A DNA stretch of 64,000 nt from Amycolatopsis acidiphila. Its GTDB lineage: Bacteria; Actinomycetota; Actinomycetes; Mycobacteriales; Pseudonocardiaceae. The translations under genes were made by a program, and so were the position numbers. The stretch covers positions 6,200,001 to 6,264,000 of the forward strand of contig NZ_CP090063.1 of assembly GCF_021391495.1 (NCBI RefSeq), given 5' to 3'. Positions 1 through 9,298 of this stretch are shown here, piece by piece (position 1 is the first letter of the stretch; every line of letters begins with the position of its first letter). The notes under the pieces are model-generated. The model searched no databases. It had not been told where the DNA came from and saw nothing but the letters and a program-made list of their open reading frames with translations.

Positions 1-2685
1 GCCGGTGTTGAACCGCTTGCAGATCGACTCGACCGACTCGACCTCGTCGATCGGTACGGGCGGGCGTTCCCCTTCGCGGAACTTGAACATCCCGCGCAGC
101 AGGCCGCCTTCGCGAGCCAGCCGGTGCACCTCTTCGGTGTAGGCGCGGTAAGCCTCGTCCCGGCGGGTCTTCGACGCGTGCTGCAGCAGGAACACCGTCT
201 CCGGCGTGAACAGGTGCAGCTCGCCCTCGCGGCGGTAGGCGTACTCGCCGCCGGCGTCGAGCCTGCGGTGCACCCGGTCGGTCGGATTGTCCGGGTACGC
301 GCGGCGGTGCCGGATCGCGACCTCTTCGGCCAGCACGTCCAGCCCGACGCCGCCGAGCTTGGACACCGTGCCGGTGAAGTACTCGTCGAGCACGTCCTGC
401 GACAGCCCGAGCGACTCGAAGACCTGCGCCGCGGTATAGGCGCTGACCGTCGAGATGCCCATCTTGGACATGATCTTCTGCACGCCCTTGACGAGCGCCT
501 TCATGTAGTTGCGCACGGCCTGCCGCGGCTCGATGCCGGTCAGCATGCCCTGGTTGATCAGGTCCTCGATCGTCTCGAAGGCCAGGTACGGGTTCACCGC
601 CGCGGCTCCGTAACCCAGCAGCAGCGCGATGTGGTGCACCTCGCGGGCGTCGCCGGTCTCCACGACGAGCGCGACGCGCAGCCGTTCCTTGGTGCGCACC
701 AGGTGGTGGTGCACCGCGGAGACCAGCAGCAGCGACGGGATCGGCGCCATCCGGTGGTCGGAGTCGCGGTCGGAGAGCACCAGCGTGCGCGCGCCCGCCG
801 CGATCGCCTCGGACGCCTCGCGGCGGACCCGCTCGATCGCCTCGGCCAGCGCCTTGCCGCCACCGTCCACTTCGAACAGCCCGGACAGGACTGTGCAGGC
901 GAAGCCCGGCAGGTCGCCGTCGTCGTTGATGTGGATGAGCTTGGCCAGCTCGTCGTTGTCGATGACCGGGTAGGGCAGCTGGATGTGCCGGCAGGAGGCC
1001 GGGCCCGGGTTGAGCAGGTTGCACTCGGGACCCATGGTCCGGCTCATCGACGTGACCAGCTCCTCGCGGATCGCGTCCAGCGGCGGGTTGGTCACCTGCG
1101 CGAAGTTCTGCTTGAAGTAGTCGTAGAGCTGCCGGGAGCGCTGCGACAGCACGGCCGGCGGGGTGTCGGTGCCCATCGAGCCGATCGGCTCGGCCCCCTT
1201 CGCCGCCATCGGCGTGAGCAGGATCTTGAGCTCTTCCTCGCTGTAGCCGAAGGAAAGCTGGCGCCGCAGGACCGAGTCGTGGCTCTGCGTCACGTGGTCG
1301 CGGCCGGGCAGGTCGGCCAGCTGCAGCAGGCCCGCGTGCACCCAGTCGCCGTAGGGCTTGCTGCGCGCGAGCCCGGACTTGACCTCGTCGTCCTCGACCA
1401 GGCGGCCCGCGCCGGTGTCGACCAGGAACATCCGGCCCGGCTTGAGGCGGCCCTTCGCGACCACCTGGTCCGGCGGCACGTCGAGCACCCCGGCCTCGCT
1501 GGCCAGCACCACCCTGTCGTCCGCCGTGCGCCACCAGCGCGCGGGCCGCAGGCCGTTGCGGTCGAGCACGGCCCCGACGAGCGTGCCGTCGGTGAAGGTG
1601 ACGCACGCCGGGCCGTCCCACGGCTCCATCAGGTTGCTGTGGAACTGGTAGAACGCGCGGCGTTCGGCGTCCATTGTGGCGTGGTTCTCCCACGCCTCCG
1701 GGATCATCATCAGCACCGCGTGCGGCAGGCTGCGGCCGCCCAGGTGCAGCAGTTCCAGCACCTCGTCGAAGGACGCGGAGTCGGACGCGTCGGGCGAGCA
1801 GACCGGGTACAGCCGGGACAGGTCGCCCGGGATGAGGTCGGAGTCGAGCAGCGCCTCGCGGGCCCGCATGCGGTTGCGGTTGCCGCGGACGGTGTTGATC
1901 TCGCCGTTGTGCGCGACGAAGCGGAACGGGTGCGCCAGCGGCCAGGACGGGAAGGTGTTCGTGGAGAACCGGCTGTGCACCAGCGCGATCGCGCTCGTCA
2001 GCCGCTCGTCGCGCAGGTCGGAGAAGAACGCAGGCAGCTGCTCCGGGGTGACCATTCCCTTGTACACCAGCGTCCGCGAGGACAGCGACGGGAAGTACGT
2101 GCCGCACTCGGCGACCACGGTGTCGTGCTCGGCCCGCTTGCGCAGGCAGAACGCGAGCCGGTCCAGGTCCACACCGGACGGGCGCACGCCGTCGGCGTCG
2201 GCCTTGCCCGCGACGAACAGCATGGCGAACTGCGGCATGACCGAGCGCGCGGTCGGGCCGATGTCGGCCGCGTCCGCGTCGTGCGGTACCTCACGCCAGC
2301 CGAGCACGTCGAGGCTCTCCTCCTCGGCGAGGCGCTCGATGAGGGAGATCGCCTTGACCCGCTGCTCCGCCTCGGCGGGCAGGAACGCGATGCCCGCCGC
2401 GTACCGGTGGTGGCCCTGGGAGTCCGGTCCGGGCAGCTCGAAGGCCGTCTCGGCGCGCAGCAGCTCGTCGGGCAGCTGCACCAGGATGCCCGCGCCGTCA
2501 CCCGAGGTCGGCTCGGCCCCGGCGGCACCACGGTGGTCGAGGTTCATCAGCGCGGTCAGGCCGTCGGTGATGATGCTGTGCGAACGCCGCCCGCGGATGT
2601 CGGCCACCATGGCGACACCGCAGGAGTCCTGTTCCGTGTCCGGGTCGTACAGACCCTGTTTGCCTGGATTGGCGGAGAAGATCAT
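1..2685 (-). CDS. gltB: Glutamate synthase large subunit, 5' part (3' end outside window)
   Basis: Large subunit of NADPH-glutamate synthase, which makes two glutamates from glutamine and 2-oxoglutarate. The 895 codons present cover the glutamine amidotransferase (GATase2) domain and run into the central and FMN-binding region; the family is about 1,500 residues, so the C-terminal third lies beyond base 1. The N-terminal nucleophile is Cys22 in the context DSCGVAMV, after a short propeptide that is normally cleaved. ATG at 2685 follows a strong Shine-Dalgarno (AAGGAGGTC). Later blocks such as [12 protein letters not shown] and [11 protein letters not shown] are typical of GltB. gltD would be expected downstream, outside the window. 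Identification is secure. Confidence 0.97.
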   Translation of the reverse strand, partial: MIFSANPGKQGLYDPDTEQDSCGVAMVADIRGRRSHSIITDGLTALMNLDHRGAAGAEPTSGDGAGILVQLPDELLRAETAFELPGPDSQGHHRYAAGIAFLPAEAEQRVKAISLIERLAEEESLDVLGWREVPHDADAADIGPTARSVMPQFAMLFVAGKADADGVRPSGVDLDRLAFCLRKRAEHDTVVAECGTYFPSLSSRTLVYKGMVTPEQLPAFFSDLRDERLTSAIALVHSRFSTNTFPSWPLAHPFRFVAHNGEINTVRGNRNRMRAREALLDSDLIPGDLSRLYPVCSPDASDSASFDEVLELLHLGGRSLPHAVLMMIPEAWENHATMDAERRAFYQFHSNLMEPWDGPACVTFTDGTLVGAVLDRNGLRPARWWRTADDRVVLASEAGVLDVPPDQVVAKGRLKPGRMFLVDTGAGRLVEDDEVKSGLARSKPYGDWVHAGLLQLADLPGRDHVTQSHDSVLRRQLSFGYSEEELKILLTPMAAKGAEPIGSMGTDTPPAVLSQRSRQLYDYFKQNFAQVTNPPLDAIREELVTSMSRTMGPECNLLNPGPASCRHIQLPYPVIDNDELAKLIHINDDGDLPGFACTVLSGLFEVDGGGKALAEAIERVRREASEAIAAGARTLVLSDRDSDHRMAPIPSLLLVSAVHHHLVRTKERLRVALVVETGDAREVHHIALLLGYGAAAVNPYLAFETIEDLINQGMLTGIEPRQAVRNYMKALVKGVQKIMSKMGISTVSAYTAAQVFESLGLSQDVLDEYFTGTVSKLGGVGLDVLAEEVAIRHRRAYPDNPTDRVHRRLDAGGEYAYRREGELHLFTPETVFLLQHASKTRRDEAYRAYTEEVHRLAREGGLLRGMFKFREGERPPVPIDEVESVESICKRFNTG

Positions 2686-2974
2686 GCGGGGACCTCCTTC
2701 GTCGTCGTCGTGCTCAGTTCGGAAAGTTCCCCCGTTTTGCTGTGCCGGGACGACGATGGCCCGCTGATTAGCGCGACCTTAACACCCAGGAAACACCACG
2801 GCACCCTCCCGGACTGTGGAATCTTTGATCGGGGAGGTAACGATCTGGCTGCGGCGAACGACTTCGTTCTTTATGCGCTCGTTCCGACGGGGAACGGCTC
2901 CCAGGGTAGCCCGCTGCTATCCCGTCAAGGTTACGTGAGCGTTGCCGGAACCGGCCAGTTCTGCCGGTGGTAGC
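2686..2974. other. Intergenic region between gltB and the cobalamin riboswitch
   Basis: About 290 bp without a credible gene. It must hold the divergent promoters of gltB (leftward) and of the B12 importer (rightward), and it is visibly less GC-rich than its surroundings. I looked for GlnR-type half sites (GTNAC/GNAAC spaced by 6) and found only isolated matches, so I assign no operator. Confidence 0.5.
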
Positions 2975-3165
2975 GTTCCTCACGCTGGTCAGCGGCTTGC
3001 TGGCCGGGGTGCGCGGGCCGCGAAACCGGTGCGATTCCGGTGCTGTGCCGCAACTGTGACGGTTCGGACACGGACCGGAGCCAGGTCGCCGGTGGCGCGC
3101 CAACGCCCTTCACCTCCGGCGCAGAGGTGCGGCGTGACCGGAGACGGCACGGCGACGCGCCGGGG
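2975..3165 (+). ncRNA. Cobalamin (adenosylcobalamin) riboswitch
   Basis: The leader contains the conserved core of the B12 element: GAAACCGGTGCGATTCCGG, then GCTGTGCCGCAACTGTGACG, then the B12-box-like GAGCCAGGTCGCC, all between about 3020 and 3090. It ends about 20 nt before the start of a BtuF-like lipoprotein gene, the classical position for B12-repressed uptake genes. Outer boundaries are approximate because the peripheral helices were not folded computationally. Confidence 0.88.
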
Positions 3166-3184
3166 CCCGTCGCCAGAGGTCCAT

Positions 3185-4111
3185 ATGTCGCGCAGGTTTC
3201 CGCTACTGCTCGTGTCACTGCTCGTGCTGCTCGCCGGGTGCGCCTCGCACCAGCCGGACGAGGACTCGAGCGCCAGGCCCGACACCGAGGCGGTGTTCCC
3301 GGTCACGATCGGCTCGGTGACGATCGACCGGCAGCCCACCCGGATCGTGTCACTGTCGCCGTCGGCGACCGAAACGCTGTTCGCCCTGGGCGCCGGCCCG
3401 CACGTGGTGGCCGTGGACTCACAGTCCGACTATCCCCCGGAAGCCCCGCACACGGCGTTGTCGGCGCTGAGCCCCGATCCCGAGGCGATCGCGGGCTACC
3501 GCCCGGACCTGGTCATCGCGTCGGCCGATACGAACGGGTTGTCCGCCGCGCTGGCGAAGACCGGTGTGCAGACGCTGGTCATGCCCGACGCGAAGACCCT
3601 CGATGACGCGTACGCGGAGTTCGTCGAGCTGGGCAAGGCGACCGGTCATCAGGCCGAGGGCGAGAGCCTGGCCCGGCAGACCCACAGCGACATCGACAAG
3701 ATCGTCGCGGACACCCCGAAGCCGGCCAAGCCGCTGAGCTTCTACTACGAACTGGACCAGACCTACTACAGCGTGACGTCGAAGACATTCATCGGCCAGG
3801 TGCTCGCCCGGTTCGGCCTGACGAACATCGCCGACGGGAACGACCCGTCGGTCTCCGGTGGATACCCGCAGCTGTCTGCAGAACGCATTTTGCAGGCCAA
3901 CCCCGACCTCGTTTTCCTGGCCGACTCGAAGTGCTGCGGCCAGAACGCGCAGACCGTCGCCGCCCGGCCCGGCTGGAACACCCTGACCGCCGTCAAGGAC
4001 GGGCAGGTGTTCGCGCTCGACGACGACATCGCCTCCCGCTGGAGCCCGCGCGTCGTGGAGCTGGTCCGGGCGGTGGCGGACGCGGTGACCCGCGTGAACC
4101 ATGCCGGGTGA
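3185..4111 (+). CDS. btuF: Vitamin B12 ABC importer, substrate-binding lipoprotein
   Basis: Cobalamin-binding lipoprotein of a class II ABC importer, 308 aa. The N-terminus is a lipoprotein signal with lipobox LLAGC (Cys19), so the mature protein should be anchored outside the membrane. The rest fits the periplasmic-binding-protein type III fold (BtuF/FhuD/FepB), for example RIVSLSPSATETLFALGAG and SRWSPRVVELV. Fold alone does not separate B12 from siderophore binding, but the riboswitch just upstream does. ATG at 3185 is chosen because the signal peptide begins there; the same frame is open upstream only through the riboswitch. It starts the btuFCD operon. Confidence 0.88.
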   Translation: MSRRFPLLLVSLLVLLAGCASHQPDEDSSARPDTEAVFPVTIGSVTIDRQPTRIVSLSPSATETLFALGAGPHVVAVDSQSDYPPEAPHTALSALSPDPEAIAGYRPDLVIASADTNGLSAALAKTGVQTLVMPDAKTLDDAYAEFVELGKATGHQAEGESLARQTHSDIDKIVADTPKPAKPLSFYYELDQTYYSVTSKTFIGQVLARFGLTNIADGNDPSVSGGYPQLSAERILQANPDLVFLADSKCCGQNAQTVAARPGWNTLTAVKDGQVFALDDDIASRWSPRVVELVRAVADAVTRVNHAG

Positions 4112-4177
4112 AGACCGGCTGGACATGGCTCGCGTGCCGGTGCGGGTGGCGGAACCTCGCTGTGGGATCGCCTCCCG

Positions 4178-5299
4178 ATGAGCCCGAATTTCCCACGTCC
4201 TCCTCGCGAGGAGCCACCGCAGAATTCGGCTGCAGAGCGCGGGTGGGGTGCGTCACCACAAGCGGCTCCGCCGCTCCGGAAGGCGTCTCCAGCGGTCACC
4301 CGGCTGCGGCCGCTGACCGTGCTCGCCGCGGTCCTCGCGCTGCTCGTGGTGCTGGTGCTCGGCATCCTGATCGGCGCGGCGGACCTCGGCTGGCACCGGG
4401 TGCTCGGCGAGATCTTCGCCGAGGTCACCGGCGGCCGCTCCCCGCTGTCGGCGCGCGAGGCCGCGATCGTGTGGCAGCTGCGTGTGCCGCGGGTGCTGCT
4501 CGCCGGGCTCGTCGGCGCCGCGCTCGCCATGTCCGGCGCGACCTTCCAGGGTGTCTTCCGGAACCCGCTGGCCGACCCGTACCTGCTCGGCGCGGCCGCC
4601 GGTGCCGGGATGGCCGCGACGATCGTCGTCGTGGCGGCCCCGCAGGCGAGCGGCTGGGTGCCGCCCGCGGCGTTCGTCGGCGCGCTCGGCGGCGTCGGGC
4701 TGAGCTGGCTACTGGGCCGGTCCGCCGGCACCGGCACCGCGACGCTGCTGCTCGCCGGCGTCGCCGTCGGTTCGTTCCTCTCCGCGGTGCAAACGTTTGC
4801 GCAGCAGCTGAACACCGAGACGATCCGCCAGGTCTACACCTGGCTGCTCGGCGGGCTGAACGTCAGCGGCTGGCGGGAGGTTCTCATCGCGCTGCCCTAC
4901 ATCGGGGTGGCGGCGGTCATCCTGTGTGTCTGCGCACGGCTGCTCGACGTGCTGTCGCTGGGCGACGCGGAGGCCGCGTCCCTGGGCGTGCATCCAGGCC
5001 GGGTGCGGCTCCTGCTGCTCGCCGCGGCGTCGCTGGCGACGGCGGCGGCCGTCTCGGTGAGCGGGCTGATCGGCTTCGTCGGCATCGTCGTGCCCCACGT
5101 GGTCCGGTTGCTCGCGGGCGCGAGCTACCGCGTGGTGGTCCCGCTCTCGTTGCTGGGCGGGGCGGTGTTCCTGATCGCGGCGGACCAGGTCGCGCGCACG
5201 ATCATGCCGGGCGAGCTGCCGCTGGGCGTGGTGACCGCGTTCGCCGGGGCGCCGTTCTTCGTGTTCGTCCTGCGCTCGTCGCGAGGGAAGGTGTCATGA
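4178..5299 (+). CDS. btuC: Vitamin B12 ABC importer, FecCD-family permease
   Basis: Polytopic permease of the FecCD/BtuC family, 373 aa. It shows the usual hydrophobic segments and family blocks such as LRVPRVLLAGLVGAALAMSG, FRNPLADPYLLG and GLIGFVGIVVPHVVRLL, the last near the ATPase-coupling region. The first 40 or so residues are Pro/Ser-rich and not part of the family fold, and the chosen ATG sits next to a 12-bp palindrome (4201-4212), so the true start may be further in (GTG at 4319 is in frame). It follows btuF by 66 bp and overlaps btuD by ATGA. Confidence 0.88.
   Translation: MSPNFPRPPREEPPQNSAAERGWGASPQAAPPLRKASPAVTRLRPLTVLAAVLALLVVLVLGILIGAADLGWHRVLGEIFAEVTGGRSPLSAREAAIVWQLRVPRVLLAGLVGAALAMSGATFQGVFRNPLADPYLLGAAAGAGMAATIVVVAAPQASGWVPPAAFVGALGGVGLSWLLGRSAGTGTATLLLAGVAVGSFLSAVQTFAQQLNTETIRQVYTWLLGGLNVSGWREVLIALPYIGVAAVILCVCARLLDVLSLGDAEAASLGVHPGRVRLLLLAAASLATAAAVSVSGLIGFVGIVVPHVVRLLAGASYRVVVPLSLLGGAVFLIAADQVARTIMPGELPLGVVTAFAGAPFFVFVLRSSRGKVS
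4201..4212. repeat. 12-bp perfect palindrome at the start of btuC
   Basis: TCCTCGCGAGGA reads the same on both strands and lies 24 bp inside the predicted btuC start, in a short segment that is less GC-rich than the genes around it. It could be a small dispersed repeat or a regulator site. If it is an inserted repeat, the first codons assigned to btuC are artefactual. Confidence 0.45.
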
Positions 5300-6075
5300 C
5301 CACCCTGCGCCTGCGGGACGTCCGTGCCGGGTACGACGGCCGGGAGGTCGTCCGCGCCGTCTCGGCGGAGGTACCGCGCGGCAGCTGGCTCGCGATCGTC
5401 GGCCCGAACGGCGCCGGGAAGTCCACCCTGCTCAAGACGATGGCGGGCCTGCTCCCCGGCGCCGGCGAGGTGCTGCTCGACGGCCGCCCGGTGCACACCT
5501 TGTCCCGCAGGGACAAAGCGCGGAAGGTCGGCTACTCGCCGCAGGACCCCATCCTGCCCGGCGGGCTGACGGTCACCGACTACGCGTTGCTCGGGCGCAC
5601 CCCGCACCTCGGCCCGCTCGCCCGCGAGGGCGCCGCCGATCTGTCCGTTGTGGAAGGTGTGCTCACCCGCCTGGATCTCACCGGGCTGGCCGGGCGCAGG
5701 CTCGGCACCCTCTCCGGCGGCGAGCGCCAGCGCGCCGTGCTCGCCCGCGTCCTGACGCAACAGGCGGGACTGCTGCTGCTCGACGAGCCCACCACCGGCC
5801 TCGACATCGGCCACGCGCAGGCGATGCTGGAGCTGATCGACCGGCTGCGCCGGGAGGACGGCACCACGGTGGTGTCCACATTGCACGATCTGACGTTCGC
5901 GGCCCAGTACGCGGACCACGTGCTGCTGCTGTCCGCGGGTGAGGTGGTGGCGGCGGGCACACCGGCGGAAGTCCTCACGGCGGAAGCGCTCGCGCGCTAC
6001 TACGGTGCCGCGGCGGACATCCTCACCGCCGGACGCGGCGAGCTGGTGGTCGCCCCGATCCGGCCGCCGAAGTGA
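5296..6075 (+). CDS. btuD: Vitamin B12 ABC importer, ATP-binding protein
   Basis: ATPase subunit of the importer, 259 aa. Walker A is GPNGAGKST (residues 36-44), the Q-loop lies in GYSPQDP, the signature is LSGGERQR (about 141-148), Walker B is LLLLDEPTTGLD and the H-loop is STLHD. ATG overlaps the btuC stop (ATGA), so translation is coupled. It closes a complete btuFCD operon under the upstream riboswitch. Its stop codon touches that of the convergent SDR gene with no gap. Confidence 0.9.
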   Translation: MTTLRLRDVRAGYDGREVVRAVSAEVPRGSWLAIVGPNGAGKSTLLKTMAGLLPGAGEVLLDGRPVHTLSRRDKARKVGYSPQDPILPGGLTVTDYALLGRTPHLGPLAREGAADLSVVEGVLTRLDLTGLAGRRLGTLSGGERQRAVLARVLTQQAGLLLLDEPTTGLDIGHAQAMLELIDRLRREDGTTVVSTLHDLTFAAQYADHVLLLSAGEVVAAGTPAEVLTAEALARYYGAAADILTAGRGELVVAPIRPPK

Positions 6076-6804
6076 TCAGCTCTGCGCCGTCGGCCGGACG
6101 ACGACCTCGCTGACGTCCACCTCGTCGGGCTGCTCGACGGCGAACGCGATGGCCCGGGCGATCGCCGCCGGCGGAATGGCGACCCGGTCCCGTTGCGCGA
6201 CCCCCTGGGCCCGCACCTCGGCGTTCGGCACGCGCTCGATGAAGTCCGTGGCGATCATCCCGGGCGAGACGACCGTGACACGCAGGCTGTCACCGGCTTC
6301 CTGGCGCAGCCCTTCGCAGATCGCGCGCACCGCGACCTTGGTACCCGAGTAGACGGCCTGGTTCGGCACCGTCCGGAACGCCGCCGTCGAGGCCACGGTG
6401 ACGAACTGGCCCGAGCCCTGCGCGCGGAACACGGGCAGGGCCGCGGCGATGCCGTACAGCACGCCCTTGAGGTTCACGTCGACCATCTCGTCCCAGTCGT
6501 CGACGCGGAGCTCGTCGAGCGGCGAGATGAGCCCGGCCCCCGCGTTGTTGACCAGCACGTCGAGCCTGCCGAACCGCCGGCGAGCTACCTCGACGAGGTT
6601 CGCCAGGTCCTCGCGCCGCGTCACATCCGTTGCCGCCCAAGCCACTTGACCGCCGTTCTCGGTGATGCGCGCGGCCAGCGCCTCGAGCCGGTCCGTCCGG
6701 CGGGCGCCGAGCACGACCTTCGCGCCACGCTCGGCGAGCAGCAGCGCGGTCGACTCGCCGATGCCGCTGCCGGCCCCGGTGATCGCGACGACCTTCTCGT
6801 TCAT
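6076..6804 (-). CDS. Short-chain dehydrogenase/reductase (SDR)
   Basis: Classical SDR oxidoreductase of 242 aa with the nucleotide-binding motif TGAGSGIG (9-16), NNAG (about 86-89) and the catalytic pair in YSGTK. The arginines after the first strand (GARRTDR) suggest NADP(H) preference. The substrate is unknown. It resembles the YdfG-like or clavulanate-dehydrogenase-like SDRs often found beside TetR genes. It is transcribed divergently from the TetR gene at 6873, with a palindrome between them, which suggests control by that regulator. Confidence 0.85.
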   Translation of the reverse strand: MNEKVVAITGAGSGIGESTALLLAERGAKVVLGARRTDRLEALAARITENGGQVAWAATDVTRREDLANLVEVARRRFGRLDVLVNNAGAGLISPLDELRVDDWDEMVDVNLKGVLYGIAAALPVFRAQGSGQFVTVASTAAFRTVPNQAVYSGTKVAVRAICEGLRQEAGDSLRVTVVSPGMIATDFIERVPNAEVRAQGVAQRDRVAIPPAAIARAIAFAVEQPDEVDVSEVVVRPTAQS

Positions 6805-6821
6805 ATGAGGCTCCTTCCAAT

Positions 6822-6837
6822 GTAATACCCCTCTTAC
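6822..6837. promoter_or_regulatory. Probable TetR operator between SDR and tetR
   Basis: The 16-bp site GTAATACCCCTCTTAC has GTAA/TTAC arms, extended by a further A/T pair on each side. It sits in the AT-rich stretch between the divergent start codons, within reach of both promoters. The partner is inferred from position. Confidence 0.5.
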
Positions 6838-6872
6838 TTTATCCTGGACACGACGACCGGTGCGAGGAGGGT

Positions 6873-7469
6873 GTGGTGGGCAAACGGGGCAGCTACCACC
6901 ACGGCGATCTGCGCGCGGCGCTTGTGGAGGCCGCGCTGGCCCTGATCGCCGAGCGCGGCATCGACGCGCTGTCGGTCGCCGAGGCCGCCCGCCGCACGGG
7001 GGTCAGCCCCGGCGCCCCCTACCGCCACTTCCCCACCCGGCTGGCCCTGCTCAAGGCCGCCGCGACCCGGGCGGCCGAGCTGCTGGCGGCGGAACTGCGA
7101 GAGGCCCCGCGGCCGGCCGGGGACCCGGTCGAGGCGCTGGCCGCCACGGCAGCGGTGTACGTCCGGTTCGTCGTGCGCCACCACGCGGGGTTCGATCTGA
7201 TCTTCGCCGAGCAGCTGCGCCCGCTCGCCGATCCCGCGCTCGGCGCCGCCGGCCGCGCCGTCATGGACGTCCTGCTGCCACTCGGACTCGAGATCACCGG
7301 GGACGCCGCGGCGGCGCTCGACCTGCTGGAGAAGCACATCGCCGCGGCGCACGGATATGCCGCGCTGCACCTGAGCGGGTTCATGCGACGGCGGGCGCCC
7401 GGCGTCGAGGACATCGCGGCCGGGGCGGCCGAAACCAGCCGGACCCTGGCGAAGGCGGCGCAGCACTGA
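6873..7469 (+). CDS. TetR-family transcriptional regulator
   Basis: TetR repressor, 198 aa. The N-terminal helix-turn-helix (about residues 12-60) contains GIDALSVAEAARRTGVSPGAPYRHF; the C-terminal ligand-binding domain resembles the TetR_C_13/WHG type. Two GTG codons lie in tandem (6873 and 6876) after GAGGAGG; the second has the better spacing. It is divergent from the SDR gene and probably represses it and itself through the palindrome at 6822-6837. The ligand is unknown. Confidence 0.85.
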   Translation: MVGKRGSYHHGDLRAALVEAALALIAERGIDALSVAEAARRTGVSPGAPYRHFPTRLALLKAAATRAAELLAAELREAPRPAGDPVEALAATAAVYVRFVVRHHAGFDLIFAEQLRPLADPALGAAGRAVMDVLLPLGLEITGDAAAALDLLEKHIAAAHGYAALHLSGFMRRRAPGVEDIAAGAAETSRTLAKAAQH

Positions 7470-7482
7470 CGCGTGTCCACTG

Positions 7483-7530
7483 TGTACCCGAGCGAAGTGG
7501 ACGAAACGGACTTTCGAGAAATCGGGTACA
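7483..7530. repeat. Nested inverted repeat upstream of the secretion cassette
   Basis: Outer arms TGTACCCGA (7483-7491) and TCGGGTACA (7522-7530) are perfect complements. Inside them CGAAA (7502-7506) and TTTCG (7512-7516) form a second stem around a 5-nt loop. It lies just after the tetR stop and about 65 nt before the first cassette gene. It could be an operator pair, a structured leader or the tetR terminator; no T-run follows. Confidence 0.5.
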
Positions 7531-7595
7531 GGTCCGTGCGCGGTGTCCTATTCTCGGTCGGGCAACGAGCACATTTCTCTCGGGGGACTGTTTCC

Positions 7596-7931
7596 GTGGA
7601 CTTCCACGTCGATCCTGACGCGGTGAACGACTACGCCCAGGTGCTGGAAGGGCTGAACTCGGCGATCGACGCGATCACCGAGTACATGCACACCTACGCG
7701 CTCGACAAGTCCGGCTTCACCGGCCTGTTCATGGTGCTGCAGCCGGTGGTCGATCTCGTCGGTTCTCTTTACGGTGAAACGCTCAGTTTCGGCAGACAGC
7801 GGCTGGCCTCACTGATGAGCGGGGTGCAGCAGACGGCATCGGCCTATCAGGGCATTGACGAGCAGGCCTCGAAGGTGCTTCAGGACCTGCTGCGCGAGTT
7901 GCAGGCCGAGAACGTTCCCGTCGTCAACTGA
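7596..7931 (+). CDS. EspC/WXG100-like small helical protein, putative type VII substrate
   Basis: A 111-aa, all-helical protein beginning DFHVDPDAVNDYAQ, the pattern of ESX-secretion-associated EspC-like proteins (helix-turn-helix hairpins of about 100 aa). A candidate secretion signal YxxxD is present as YQGID (84-88) in the second helix. No signal peptide is seen. GTG at 7596 follows CGGGGGAC at good spacing; longer upstream starts in this frame run through the inverted repeat and look non-coding. It heads a three-gene cassette with the W-x-G protein and the proline-rich protein. Family placement is tentative. Confidence 0.6.
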   Translation: MDFHVDPDAVNDYAQVLEGLNSAIDAITEYMHTYALDKSGFTGLFMVLQPVVDLVGSLYGETLSFGRQRLASLMSGVQQTASAYQGIDEQASKVLQDLLRELQAENVPVVN

Positions 7932-7957
7932 CCGCCGCCGAAACGGATTCCTGACGC

Positions 7958-9298
7958 ATGTCGCGTACGCACCACAGCCAGCCGCACCACAGCCAGCCGC
8001 ACACCACCACGCCGCATCCGGCGCAGCCGCCTCGTCCGACGCAACCGCCGCAGCAGTACCCGCCGCAGCCGTCGTATCCCCCGCGTCCCAACTATCCGCC
8101 GCGGCCGACCCAGCCACCGCAGCAACCTCCGCAGCAGCCGGGTTCGACGGACGAGCAGCGCCGCCGATCCGGCGAGGACGAGTCCACCCGGCCGAGCCGG
8201 GACGGCGAGGGCGACGGCACCCGGCCGTCCTCGGACTCCGAGGGTGGCGACGAGCGTCCGGACCGGAACGAGGGCGGCGGCCGCGACTCCGGGTCCGATG
8301 AGGACTCGGGCCGCGAGTCCGGGGAAGAGGACGGCGGCCAGGACCCGGGGGACGACTCCGACGAGGACTCCGGCGGTGACGACGAGTTCGAGCCGACGAC
8401 GCCCAGCGGCCAGCTGTCCGACGGCTCGGAGATCGCCGGCGTGCTCGAGCCGCCGGAGCCCGGCGATGGCTCCGAGGTACAGGATCTCGTGCAGGAGGCC
8501 GGCCTGGAGGTGATGGCGGTCGACTGGGTCTTCCAGCACATCGCGGGCAAGAGCCTGGTCGACGTGGTGATCAAGCCGATCACCGGCGACTTCAGCAAGA
8601 TGCGCCAGAACGGCGAGGCCTGGGAGACCATCGGCAACGCGATGAAGCAGTTCTCGGCGACGATGTCGGGCAACGCGGGCATCGTCACGGAGAACGACTG
8701 GAAGGGCCCGTCCGCGCTGGCGCACAAGGCCTATGTGGACGTCGGCTGGAAGGCCGGGCTGCTGGTCGAGGGCCAGGTCGCGAAGCTGATCGCGAAGGGC
8801 TTCTTCGCCGTGGCCGACGGTTCGGAGAAGCTGGCCGCGGAAGCGTTGAAGCTGCTGAAGAAGCTCATCGACAAGCTGATCGAGATCGCGGCGAAGGCGT
8901 GTGTCCCGGTGGTCGGCTGGGCCGCCGAGGCCACCACGGTGATCGACGCGCTCGACATCGCGAACCAGATCTTCTCCATCATCGAGATGATCAAGGACGT
9001 CGTCCAGAAGGTGCAGTCGATGTGGCAGTCCATTCAGGACATCGGCTCGCAGCTGGCGAAGATCAAGGACATCCACAGCATCGGCGACGCGATCGACATC
9101 GGCAAGAACATCAAGGGCGACGTCGGTGACATCTCCGGCGACGCCAAGGACATCGCCGGCGACGCGCGGGACATCAGGGACACCGCGAAGGAGACCGGCG
9201 AGACCGCGAGGGGTGGTGGCGCGTCTTCGGAGGAGCCTTCGGGCGACGAACGCACACCGGCCCGCTCGCGCACGCCTGAAGGGAGCGCCCGGGCATGA
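7958..9298 (+). CDS. Putative type VII secretion-associated protein with W-x-G domain and disordered head
   Basis: 446 aa in three parts. Residues 1-60 are His/Pro/Gln-rich with repeated HHSQP and RPTQPPQQ units. Residues 60-160 are highly acidic Asp/Glu/Ser/Gly sequence. From about 175 a helical domain carries NDWKGPSAL with W248-x-G250, the WXG100-like turn. A hydrophobic stretch around 300-350 and amphipathic GDISGDAKDIAGDARDI repeats (about 385-415) follow. This architecture fits large Pseudonocardiaceae type VII substrates or polymorphic-toxin-like proteins, but I recognise no enzymatic domain. It overlaps the next gene by ATGA. Confidence 0.6.
   Translation: MSRTHHSQPHHSQPHTTTPHPAQPPRPTQPPQQYPPQPSYPPRPNYPPRPTQPPQQPPQQPGSTDEQRRRSGEDESTRPSRDGEGDGTRPSSDSEGGDERPDRNEGGGRDSGSDEDSGRESGEEDGGQDPGDDSDEDSGGDDEFEPTTPSGQLSDGSEIAGVLEPPEPGDGSEVQDLVQEAGLEVMAVDWVFQHIAGKSLVDVVIKPITGDFSKMRQNGEAWETIGNAMKQFSATMSGNAGIVTENDWKGPSALAHKAYVDVGWKAGLLVEGQVAKLIAKGFFAVADGSEKLAAEALKLLKKLIDKLIEIAAKACVPVVGWAAEATTVIDALDIANQIFSIIEMIKDVVQKVQSMWQSIQDIGSQLAKIKDIHSIGDAIDIGKNIKGDVGDISGDAKDIAGDARDIRDTAKETGETARGGGASSEEPSGDERTPARSRTPEGSARA

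Noticed and set aside
124..2973. A 949-residue open frame on the plus strand
   Set aside because: It is antisense to gltB, rich in Arg/His/Val with no family pattern, and exists only because stop codons are rare at this GC content.
2686..2974. GlnR-type box upstream of gltB
   Set aside because: Only isolated GTAAC/GTTAC half sites were found, not the paired GTNAC-n6-GNAAC spacing.
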